Below, piece after piece: positions 53,325 through 60,701 of a DNA stretch of 64,000 bases. Every line of letters begins with the position of its first letter. Within the stretch, counting starts at the first letter, position 1. The position numbers were made by a program, and so were the translations under genes. This DNA is from Bacteriovoracaceae bacterium (lineage in GTDB: Bacteria; Bdellovibrionota; Bacteriovoracia; Bacteriovoracales; Bacteriovoracaceae), in assembly GCA_020630335.1 (NCBI GenBank), contig JAHDBN010000012.1:1-64000 (forward strand), in the 5' to 3' direction. Under the pieces are notes generated by a model. The model saw only the letters and a program-made list of their open reading frames with translations, made no database searches and was not told where the DNA came from.

Positions 53325-53341
53325 ATTGCTAATCTAGCAAT
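53325..53341. promoter_or_regulatory. Putative LysR-type operator
   Basis: Perfect palindrome ATTGCTA-atc-TAGCAAT, which contains the T-N11-A pattern of LysR-type binding sites. It lies between the divergent HAD phosphatase and LysR genes, about 56 nt before the LysR ATG, the usual location for autoregulation and control of the divergent gene. Confidence 0.5.
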
Positions 53342-53397
53342 TCATTAGTATAAATCAAAACGATAAATAGTTAATTCAATATTAAGGAAAAGTTTAA

Positions 53398-54255
53398 ATG
53401 GTAAATAATTATTATCTTCAGTATTTTGTGGATGCTGTTAAACATAAGAGCTTAACTAAAGCTTCCAAAGAAAATTTTGTATCAGTATCTGCTATAAGTC
53501 AGGGGATTCAAGGACTAGAAAAACAGTTTGACTTAGAATTGGTTACTCATAAAAGAAATAACTTTGAATTAACTCCGCAAGGGCATCAATTTTACGAGCA
53601 AGCTTTAGAACTCTTAGATGAGGTAAAGCATTTCAATGCTCAAATAAAAATGAATCAAAAAAAAATGATTGGACGAGTAGAGTTTGCAACTCAGCAAAGT
53701 TTTGCGTCAGTCCTATTACCAGATATATTAATCCAATTACAGGCTGAATTCCCAGCAATGCAACCTTTCTTCAAAATGGGAATTACAGCTGATGTTAGAA
53801 AGTGGGTGAGCGAAAAAGAGCTAGATTTTGGAGTGGCTTTGGGGAGTGTGAGGGCTCCTAATACGAAAATGACAGAGATTTATAAAGGGGAGTTTGTTTT
53901 AATAAAGAAAAAAGGAGTGAAAAAAAATTTAAAATATCTTATTACAGGTGAGTTCAAAGAAGTAACTGAACTTAAGAAAAAATATAAAAAACATTATAAA
54001 AAAGATTTGCCAGTAGAAATGTATATAGAAAGTTGGGGAGTTTTAACTAAGATGGCACTAAAAGGATTGGGCATAGGTTTTATACCTGATTATTATCTCA
54101 GAGGGATAGATCCAAAGGAATACACTATTTGCAGAACACCGCTCGATCTTCCAAAATACGTAATTAATGCTTATAAGCACAAAGATAAGAAAATTACTCC
54201 TCAGGGTTATCGCTTTTTTGAAAGATTTGTTGAGTTAGTGCAAGAGGTGAACTAA
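53398..54255 (+). CDS. LysR-family transcriptional regulator
   Basis: A 285-residue regulator. The N-terminal winged helix-turn-helix is clear (LQYFVDAVKHKSLTKASKENF, SAISQGIQGLEKQF, then ELTPQGHQFYEQA). The effector-binding half (~90-280) is diverged. The divergent neighbour is the HAD phosphatase, a likely target. AAGGAAAAG precedes the ATG. Effector unknown. Confidence 0.92.
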   Translation: MVNNYYLQYFVDAVKHKSLTKASKENFVSVSAISQGIQGLEKQFDLELVTHKRNNFELTPQGHQFYEQALELLDEVKHFNAQIKMNQKKMIGRVEFATQQSFASVLLPDILIQLQAEFPAMQPFFKMGITADVRKWVSEKELDFGVALGSVRAPNTKMTEIYKGEFVLIKKKGVKKNLKYLITGEFKEVTELKKKYKKHYKKDLPVEMYIESWGVLTKMALKGLGIGFIPDYYLRGIDPKEYTICRTPLDLPKYVINAYKHKDKKITPQGYRFFERFVELVQEVN

Positions 54256-54270
54256 AAAGATCACCTCTTG
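54241..54270. terminator. Hairpin at the end of the LysR gene
   Basis: Perfect 10-bp stem CAAGAGGTGA/TCACCTCTTG around a 10-nt loop that contains the LysR stop codon. It lies between convergent genes. No T run follows, so it may act as a transcript end-stabiliser or weak bidirectional terminator. Confidence 0.5.
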
Positions 54271-54287
54271 AATCTTAAATGAATATT

Positions 54288-54560
54288 TTACCTAGCAGCT
54301 CTTCTCGCAGCTCTGAGTTCTTTTCTTTTGGCCCTTCTGTCGATCCTTACTTCTTTACGAAGAGCTCTTCTCTTTAAACGATCCTCCTTTCTAGCTTCTT
54401 TCCTTTCTAGCATTTTTTCTTTCTTCTCATTGAGATGCGCTTTTCTTTTATCTAGTCTTTCTTTTTTAGCTTCTAAGCGATGTGCTTTAGAAACGTCAGC
54501 TTTAGAAAATAAGTTTGATGAAAATAAAAATGCAATAATTAGCAACGTACTTCGTAGCAT
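54288..54560 (-). CDS. Small secreted Arg/Lys-rich helical protein
   Basis: A 90-residue protein with signal peptide MLRSTLLIIAFLFSSNLFSKA. The mature ~70 residues consist almost wholly of Lys, Arg, Glu, Ala and Leu in repeated heptad-like units (KKERLDKRKAHLNEKKEKML, then RRALRKEVRIDRRAKRKEL), predicted to form one long, strongly basic helix. It could bind nucleic acid, lipopolysaccharide or acidic wall polymers outside the cytoplasm. GAGGTC precedes the start. No family recognised. Confidence 0.6.
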   Translation of the reverse strand: MLRSTLLIIAFLFSSNLFSKADVSKAHRLEAKKERLDKRKAHLNEKKEKMLERKEARKEDRLKRRALRKEVRIDRRAKRKELRAARRAAR

Positions 54561-54731
54561 GATGACCTCCTATGAGTCGTATTATTTTTCTTGGGATTTC
54601 TCCTGTAGAAATTATACATGAGGTCTCAAAATCAAGAATAAAAGAAAAGTAGCTACTAGAATTTTTCAGACCAAGGAGGAAAGACAAGTTTTATAGGCAA
54701 AATCAAGTACTCATGATACAACAATTTCTTA

Positions 54732-55781
54732 ATGAAAGATCTATTTAAGCTTGATTCATATGATTATGATCTACCAGAGAGTTTAATTGCTCAAGTTCCA
54801 GCAGATCGTAGAGATGCTTCTAGGATGCTAGTGTATGATGAGGAAAGTGATAGTATTACTCATCATTTATTTTCAGATTTAAGCTCATTTTTAGATGAGA
54901 ATACATGTTTAGTTAGAAATAATACTAAAGTCTTTGCTTCAAGAGTAAAAGCAAAGAAAGCAGTAACTGGTGGCAAGGCTGAATTTTTCTTTTTAAAGCA
55001 AAATACAGTCAATGGACTAGCTCAAGTTTTGATTCATTCAAATCGTAAAAAAAATCTTGGAGATCAGTTTGAACTACCTGGTAATATCAAAGCCGAGATC
55101 ATCAAAAGAGAAGAGAAAACTTTTTTAGTAAAATTAACAACAAATGATCTTGAAAATTATTTAAAAACTTACGCTCAGATGCCTATTCCTCCTTATATTA
55201 GGAGTGGGAATAGTAATGAAGATGATAAAGATCGATATCAAACAACCTATGCGAAAACTTCTGGTTCTGTCGCCGCCCCGACTGCAGGGCTTCATTTTAC
55301 CGATAAAGTTTTTTCTGATTTAAAAAAGAAAAAAGTTGAAATAGCAGACCTCACTCTTCATGTTGGTTTAGGGACCTTTCAAACGATTAAAGAAGAAGAT
55401 ATTAGAAACCATCACATGCATGATGAGTTATTCTATATGGCAAAAGATGAATTTGAGAAAACTAGATCGAAAAAAAGAATTGCGGTAGGAACAACATCAC
55501 TAAGAGTTTTAGAATCCTTTTGGAAGAATAAAGAATTAAATACTGATACTTGGAATAGTACAGATATTTTTTTATACCCAGGAGTAGAAGTTGCTTCTAT
55601 TCATGGACTTCTTACGAATTTTCACTTACCAAAGTCATCTTTGTTAATGTTGGTAAGCGCAATAATTGGAAGAGAGAGGGTTATGAAAATTTATAAAGAA
55701 GCTATAGAGCATGATTATAGGTTTTATTCATATGGTGATTGTATGTTGATTTTAAGAAAAGGTTATAGAAGTGAAGTTTAA
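54732..55781 (+). CDS. queA: S-adenosylmethionine:tRNA ribosyltransferase-isomerase
   Basis: A 349-residue cytoplasmic enzyme that adds the epoxy-cyclopentane ring of queuosine to tRNA from SAM. Family motifs are YDLPESLIAQVPADRRDASRM, YAKTSGSVAAPTAGLHF and ADLTLHVGLGTFQ. It overlaps tgt by 11 nt. The 171-nt gap upstream holds no recognised preQ1 riboswitch. There is a short in-frame-shifted ATG (54715) whose frame overlaps the start. Confidence 0.95.
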   Translation: MKDLFKLDSYDYDLPESLIAQVPADRRDASRMLVYDEESDSITHHLFSDLSSFLDENTCLVRNNTKVFASRVKAKKAVTGGKAEFFFLKQNTVNGLAQVLIHSNRKKNLGDQFELPGNIKAEIIKREEKTFLVKLTTNDLENYLKTYAQMPIPPYIRSGNSNEDDKDRYQTTYAKTSGSVAAPTAGLHFTDKVFSDLKKKKVEIADLTLHVGLGTFQTIKEEDIRNHHMHDELFYMAKDEFEKTRSKKRIAVGTTSLRVLESFWKNKELNTDTWNSTDIFLYPGVEVASIHGLLTNFHLPKSSLLMLVSAIIGRERVMKIYKEAIEHDYRFYSYGDCMLILRKGYRSEV

Positions 55782-56877
55782 ATTAGAAGCGACCTCAGGA
55801 AAAGCACGTGCCGGGTATTTTGAAACTTCAAGAGGAAGAGTAGATACGCCTGTTTTTATGCCTGTTGGAACTAGGGCCGCTGTGAAAATGATGACTTCTG
55901 AGGATTTAGAGGAATTAGACGCTAAAATTATCCTTGGGAATACTTATCATCTTTTCTTAAGGCCTGGTTCAAAATTAATTGAAAATTTAGGAGAACTTCA
56001 TAAGTTCATGAGTTGGGATAGGTCTATACTAACTGATTCAGGTGGGTTTCAGGTTTATTCTTTGTCTGGTCTTAATAAAATTACAGATGATGGTGTTTGG
56101 TTTCAGTCTCATATCGATGGATCAAAGCACTTTATAGGGCCCAAGGAATCCATGCAAATTCAAAGAGAACTAGGCTCTGATATTGTCATGTGCTTTGATG
56201 AGTGCCCGGCACTTCCTTGTAGTAAAGAAAAAATGTTAGCGAGCTTAGATAAGACACATCGCTGGGCAAAGACTTGTAGAGAGTTTGAATTAAAAAAACA
56301 TCAAAACCTTTTTGGTATAGTCCAAGGTGGGCTAGATTTAGATTTAAGAAAATTTTCTTTGGAAACGTTAAATGAATTAAACTTTGAAGGTATGGCCATT
56401 GGTGGTTTATCAGTTGGCGAGAAAAATGAGGAAATGCGAGAGTTATTACAAGATTTTGTTTTTCTTATGCCCTCTGAGAAGCCTCGTTATTTAATGGGAG
56501 TGGGTAAGCCTTTAGATATTCTTCATGCAGTGAGAGAGGGAGTGGATATGTTTGATTGTGTCCTCCCAACAAGAAATGCTCGTAATGGTCAGATGCTGAC
56601 CTCTATGGGGCCTCTTAATATTAAGAACGAACGTTTTAAAGAAGATAGCTCAGCACCAGATAAGAATTGTGAGTGCAAAGTATGTAAAAGATATTCTAGG
56701 GCCTATATTAGACATCTTCATAAAGTAAATGAGTTTACCGCTGGTAGATTAATGACTTTTCATAATCTACATTTTTATTTACAGATGATGAGAGATATCA
56801 GAACTGCTATAAAGGAAGATAGGTTTGACGACTTTTATCAGAGATTTTATAAAGATTTCAGTTCATTAAATTTTTAA
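55771..56877 (+). CDS. tgt: tRNA-guanine transglycosylase
   Basis: A 368-residue enzyme exchanging guanine 34 for preQ1 in queuosine tRNAs. Motifs seen are ILTDSGGFQVYSL, the nucleophilic and base-binding region in GSDIVMCFDECP, GGLSVGEKNEEM, and the zinc Cys-x-Cys-x2-Cys in CECKVCKRY. It is coupled to queA, and its stop is 10 nt before yajC, forming the usual queA-tgt-yajC-sec order. Confidence 0.96.
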   Translation: MKFKLEATSGKARAGYFETSRGRVDTPVFMPVGTRAAVKMMTSEDLEELDAKIILGNTYHLFLRPGSKLIENLGELHKFMSWDRSILTDSGGFQVYSLSGLNKITDDGVWFQSHIDGSKHFIGPKESMQIQRELGSDIVMCFDECPALPCSKEKMLASLDKTHRWAKTCREFELKKHQNLFGIVQGGLDLDLRKFSLETLNELNFEGMAIGGLSVGEKNEEMRELLQDFVFLMPSEKPRYLMGVGKPLDILHAVREGVDMFDCVLPTRNARNGQMLTSMGPLNIKNERFKEDSSAPDKNCECKVCKRYSRAYIRHLHKVNEFTAGRLMTFHNLHFYLQMMRDIRTAIKEDRFDDFYQRFYKDFSSLNF

Positions 56878-56887
56878 AGGATTAATT

Positions 56888-57214
56888 ATGTTTATTTCTA
56901 GTGCATTTGCTCAAGAAGCGGCTACACAAACTCCTAATGCTATGGTGTCTTTTATCCCATTCATTATGATTTTCTTTGTTTTTTACTTTCTGATGATAAG
57001 ACCTCAGAAGAAACGATTAGAAGATGAGGCTAAATTTAATTCAGCACTTCAAAAAGGTGATGAAGTTTATATGAAGTCAGGAGTTATTGGGACTATCTAC
57101 GGAATTACAGATAAAATTATTACTCTTGAAGTCTCAGAAGGAACAAAAATGAAGTTTTTGCGCTCTCAAGTTGGTGGAGCGACAAAAAACATCTTTAGTT
57201 CTGAAACAAAATAA
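56888..57214 (+). CDS. yajC: Preprotein translocase subunit YajC
   Basis: A 108-residue protein with one transmembrane segment (FIPFIMIFFVFYFLMIRPQKKR) followed by a small cytoplasmic beta domain (LQKGDEVYMKSGVIGTIYGIT). YajC associates with SecDF. The FYFLMIRPQ motif is typical. The gene sits between tgt and the tatA-secDF genes. Confidence 0.95.
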   Translation: MFISSAFAQEAATQTPNAMVSFIPFIMIFFVFYFLMIRPQKKRLEDEAKFNSALQKGDEVYMKSGVIGTIYGITDKIITLEVSEGTKMKFLRSQVGGATKNIFSSETK

Positions 57215-57270
57215 ATTATCATTTTCAGACGCTAACACGTTAACCTAAACACGGAATATTTAGGAGAGTT

Positions 57271-57489
57271 ATGTTCGGCCTAGGCGCTGGTGAAATTCTT
57301 ATTATCTTAATTTTTGCTCTAATTTTTATAGGGCCTAAAAAGTTACCAGGACTTGCTAAAGGACTTGGTAAAGGAATGCGTGAATTCCAAAATGCTCTTA
57401 AAGGTGTAGATATCACACAAGATCATGAAGAAGAAAAAAAAGATGACTTTGTCATCGATGGTGAAGTGACAAAAAAAGAAAATGAATAA
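57271..57489 (+). CDS. tatA: Twin-arginine translocase subunit TatA
   Basis: A 72-residue protein with one membrane helix and an amphipathic helix: FGLGAGEILIILIFALIFIGPKKLP then GLAKGLGKGMREFQNALKG, ending in an acidic tail. TatA oligomers form the pore of the Tat pathway, which the HiPIP in this window seems to use. The gene is placed between yajC and secD, while no tatB or tatC is in the window. Confidence 0.93.
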   Translation: MFGLGAGEILIILIFALIFIGPKKLPGLAKGLGKGMREFQNALKGVDITQDHEEEKKDDFVIDGEVTKKENE

Positions 57490-57500
57490 AAGGAAAATAT

Positions 57501-59210
57501 ATGAATAAGAAATGGTTTTCGAGATTAATTCTACTTTTAATTGTTCTTGGACTTTCTGCAATGACAGTTATACCAACGTTTTTTAATCTTAAAGAAGATT
57601 CTGGGTATCCTATTAAAAATAAGATTAACCTTGGGCTTGATCTTCAAGGTGGTTTATACATTGTACTTGGAATTGATTTTAATAAAGTTTATCTAGATGA
57701 AGTTTCAACTCAAGCTCAAAAAGCAGTTGATTATCTAAAGAGAGAAGAGGAAATTAATTCAAGTATTGGGAATATTGATAAAACTGATATTGCTGATCCA
57801 AAAGTTGAGATTCTTGTTAGCAATGCTAGTGAGATGAGTAGGGCCAAAGAAAAAGTTAGAGAAATTTATGGTTACTATCTTCGTTTAACTGGTGAAACTC
57901 AAAATAGTTTAACTTATGGTGTAAATAATGGATTAAAAGATGATCTTGAAAAAAATGCCGTTTCAAAATCAATTGAAGTTATTAGAAACAGAATTGATGA
58001 ATTTGGTGTAAGTGAACCTGAAATTGTTTCTCAAGGTAGTGATAGAATTGTTGTTCAACTTCCTGGTGTGAAAGATATTGATCGAGCTAAAAGTCTAATC
58101 GGGCAAACTGCAAAGTTAGAATTTAAAATGGTTAACGATGAAATCGGTCAGGGGAAATATGTAGAGTGGATGGAGAAAGTTAAGACAGCTGGTATCGAAT
58201 TTAAAAAAGGTTCTAGGTTTTCTGATTATGTTTCTAAAGTTAACGATCACTTAAAAAATGACCTTCCTAAAGGTTTTGTTTTAGCATTTGGAAAAAATGT
58301 TAATCCTATGAATAATGAAGTCACAATAGGAGAAGCTTATTTAGTTGATGCACTTCCTAGAATGATTGGAGATGAACTTCAAGATGCTAGAGTGGGAGTT
58401 GATCCTCAGAAAAATGAGCCTTATGTTGGGTTTACTTTAAAAACCAAAGCCGTTGAAAAGTTCGCGAATCTTTCTGGTGATAATATTGGAAAAAGAATGG
58501 CCATTATTTTAGATGGTAATGTAAAAAGTGCCCCATCTTTTATTGGTAAAATTCCAGGTGGTAGTGGTTCAATTACTTTAGGACAAGGAAACTATGAGCA
58601 ACAAATTAAAGAAGCTTCAGATTTATCATTAGTTCTTAGAGCGGGTGCTCTTCCTGTTGAGTTAGAATTTCAAGAACAAAGAATTGTTGGACCTAGTTTA
58701 GGAGCTGAGTCGATTTCTAAAGCTAGGCTCGCTGGAATTATAGGTGCAATAGGAGTTTTTCTTTTTATTCTTCTTTATTACAAAGTTTCAGGAGCGATTG
58801 CTCTTTTCACTCTAGGACTAAATGTTTTAATTGTTTTAGCTTGTCTAGTTGGACTAGAAGCAACGTTAACTTTGCCTGGTATCGCTGGGATCGCATTAAC
58901 GATTGGTATGGCAGTAGATGCAAATATTATTATCTTTGAGAGAATCAAAGAAGAGTTAGCTCTTGGATCAAGCGGGCGGCCAGCTGTTGAGGCTGGTTTT
59001 GCGAAGGCCTTCTGGACGATTATTGATGCCAACTTAACGACAGCTGTTGCTGGGCTTGCACTTTTAAATTTTGGAACAGGCCCAATTAGAGGATTTGCAG
59101 TGACTTTATTAATTGGAATTGTAGCGACGGTTTACTCTTCTTATTTTGTAGGAAAACTATTATTTGAAATCTATATGGATAGAGTAAGAGGGAAAACGGT
59201 TAGTATTTAA
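57501..59210 (+). CDS. secD: Protein translocase subunit SecD
   Basis: A 569-residue membrane protein with one N-terminal helix, a large periplasmic P1 domain (LGLDLQGGLYIVLGID, DEFGVSEPEIVSQG, IVVQLPGVKD) and five C-terminal helices with GMAVDANIIIFERIKEEL. SecDF uses the proton gradient to pull preproteins out of SecYEG. It is followed by secF after 13 nt. Length is a little shorter than E. coli SecD (615). Confidence 0.96.
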   Translation: MNKKWFSRLILLLIVLGLSAMTVIPTFFNLKEDSGYPIKNKINLGLDLQGGLYIVLGIDFNKVYLDEVSTQAQKAVDYLKREEEINSSIGNIDKTDIADPKVEILVSNASEMSRAKEKVREIYGYYLRLTGETQNSLTYGVNNGLKDDLEKNAVSKSIEVIRNRIDEFGVSEPEIVSQGSDRIVVQLPGVKDIDRAKSLIGQTAKLEFKMVNDEIGQGKYVEWMEKVKTAGIEFKKGSRFSDYVSKVNDHLKNDLPKGFVLAFGKNVNPMNNEVTIGEAYLVDALPRMIGDELQDARVGVDPQKNEPYVGFTLKTKAVEKFANLSGDNIGKRMAIILDGNVKSAPSFIGKIPGGSGSITLGQGNYEQQIKEASDLSLVLRAGALPVELEFQEQRIVGPSLGAESISKARLAGIIGAIGVFLFILLYYKVSGAIALFTLGLNVLIVLACLVGLEATLTLPGIAGIALTIGMAVDANIIIFERIKEELALGSSGRPAVEAGFAKAFWTIIDANLTTAVAGLALLNFGTGPIRGFAVTLLIGIVATVYSSYFVGKLLFEIYMDRVRGKTVSI

Positions 59211-59223
59211 TCGGAACAAAATT

Positions 59224-60168
59224 ATGAATACAAAAACTATAAAAGCAGGAAACGTAAATATGAATACAAAGAGAAGAAAATTTAATATTCCTTTTGTCTC
59301 TCAATTTAAAATTTCAACACTTCTATCAATACTTGCGGTATTGGGTTCTTTGATTTTGATTTTTGGAAAAGGCCCTAAATTTAGCGTTGATTTTCGAGGT
59401 GGAGCAGAGATTCAAGTAAAATTTAATCAAGCAATGAATGTAGAGCAAATTCGATCTGCTCTTGCTGAGACGAATTATCAAATTTCAACTGTCCAGGCGA
59501 TTGGTGATGCTACAGACAATGAGTTCTTAGTAAAGGTTGCAGCATCTAAAGATGATATTAATGCAGTTACTAATGCTTTAACTTCTAAGCTTACTAACTC
59601 ATTTTCTTCTCAAGGAGCTGAGATTAGAAAGACAGATATAGTTGGGCCAAAGGCCGGTAAACAACTACAAATCTCAGGCCTGTATGCAATGCTTATAGCA
59701 TTAGCTGGAATTTTAATTTATATCGGATTAAGATTTGATTTTAAATATGCTCCAGGAGCGGTAGTAGCACTATTTCATGATGTTATTATTGTATGTGGGA
59801 TTTTTGTTTTATTTAATCTTGAGTTTAGTCTTCAGATTGTCGCTGCCTTACTTGCTGTTATTGGGTACTCTGTTAACGATACCGTTGTTATCTATGATAG
59901 AGTTCGTGAACATGAAGATAGGGCCCCAGAAACAAGACTTACTAAGCATATCAATAATGCACTAAATGAAACCTTAACAAGAACGATCTGGACCTCAATG
60001 ACAACATTACTAGTTGTTGTTTCTATGTATATTTTTGGTGGTGGTTCTATTAAAGACTTTTTCTTTGCTCTTTTATTAGGTGTTATGATTGGTACATATT
60101 CTTCATTATATGTAGCTGCACCTACGGTATTATTTTTCTCTAAGTTTTTTGATGAGAAAAAAGCGTAA
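59224..60168 (+). CDS. secF: Protein translocase subunit SecF
   Basis: A 314-residue membrane protein, partner of SecD. Motifs include FSVDFRGGAEIQVKF in the first periplasmic domain and GYSVNDTVVIYDRVRE in the membrane. An in-frame ATG at 59260 (MNTKRRKF) is closer to the usual family start, and 59224 would add twelve residues. The stop is 14 nt before the next gene. Confidence 0.95.
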   Translation: MNTKTIKAGNVNMNTKRRKFNIPFVSQFKISTLLSILAVLGSLILIFGKGPKFSVDFRGGAEIQVKFNQAMNVEQIRSALAETNYQISTVQAIGDATDNEFLVKVAASKDDINAVTNALTSKLTNSFSSQGAEIRKTDIVGPKAGKQLQISGLYAMLIALAGILIYIGLRFDFKYAPGAVVALFHDVIIVCGIFVLFNLEFSLQIVAALLAVIGYSVNDTVVIYDRVREHEDRAPETRLTKHINNALNETLTRTIWTSMTTLLVVVSMYIFGGGSIKDFFFALLLGVMIGTYSSLYVAAPTVLFFSKFFDEKKA

Positions 60169-60182
60169 AAAGTTTAGCTTAA

Positions 60183-60701
60183 ATGCTTAAACTTATCCTA
60201 AGCTTCTTATTTATTTTTAATATTTGTATAGCAGAAGAGAAATCTTCTGCTTCTTTTTTTTCTGGCATGACAGATCAATACTTAGAAGAGATAAGTAAGG
60301 TGAATTTATTTTCTAAGTATACACCTGAAGAGATGAGAAAAATTCTTCAAGATAAAGCTCAAGGGAATTTCATGGAAGATGTTTTCAAGAGATTTCCAAA
60401 ATTTGAAGATTTTCTTAGTCATTGGTTTGTTTCTGAAGAAGCATTACCTAGTTTTATTTCTATATTTAAAGATAAGAAAAAATATAAAAATTTTTTGGTG
60501 AAATCACTAGTTGCTTTTGTTATTGGAATACTTTTTATTTCTTTTTTCCTTAGAAAGGAGACAAGATTTTTTAAAAGAATATTCAAGAAACTCATCCTCA
60601 TGAGTGCCTTATCAACGGGGCTTTTACTTTTTTTTTATTTCACCTTTCAAGAAAAGCTAGATCCAAGTATTGTCTTAATAAGAGAACATTTATTTTCATA
60701 A
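60183..60701 (+). CDS. Small membrane protein downstream of secF
   Basis: A 172-residue protein with a signal-like N-terminus (LILSFLFIFNICIAEE), a charged ~80-residue periplasmic segment and two C-terminal membrane helices (LVAFVIGILFISFFL, LMSALSTGLLLFFYF). No motif was recognised. It may share the sec transcript, and it overlaps the convergent tex gene by 6 nt. Confidence 0.6.
   Translation: MLKLILSFLFIFNICIAEEKSSASFFSGMTDQYLEEISKVNLFSKYTPEEMRKILQDKAQGNFMEDVFKRFPKFEDFLSHWFVSEEALPSFISIFKDKKKYKNFLVKSLVAFVIGILFISFFLRKETRFFKRIFKKLILMSALSTGLLLFFYFTFQEKLDPSIVLIREHLFS

Noticed and set aside
54328..54621. Plus-strand frame opposite the Arg/Lys-rich secreted protein
   Set aside because: Shadow of the repetitive basic codons. 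The minus-strand frame has a clear signal peptide.
54561..54731. PreQ1 riboswitch upstream of queA
   Set aside because: No C-rich loop with matching A-rich tail of a preQ1 aptamer was seen. A purine-rich ribosome-like site exists, but no aptamer fold.
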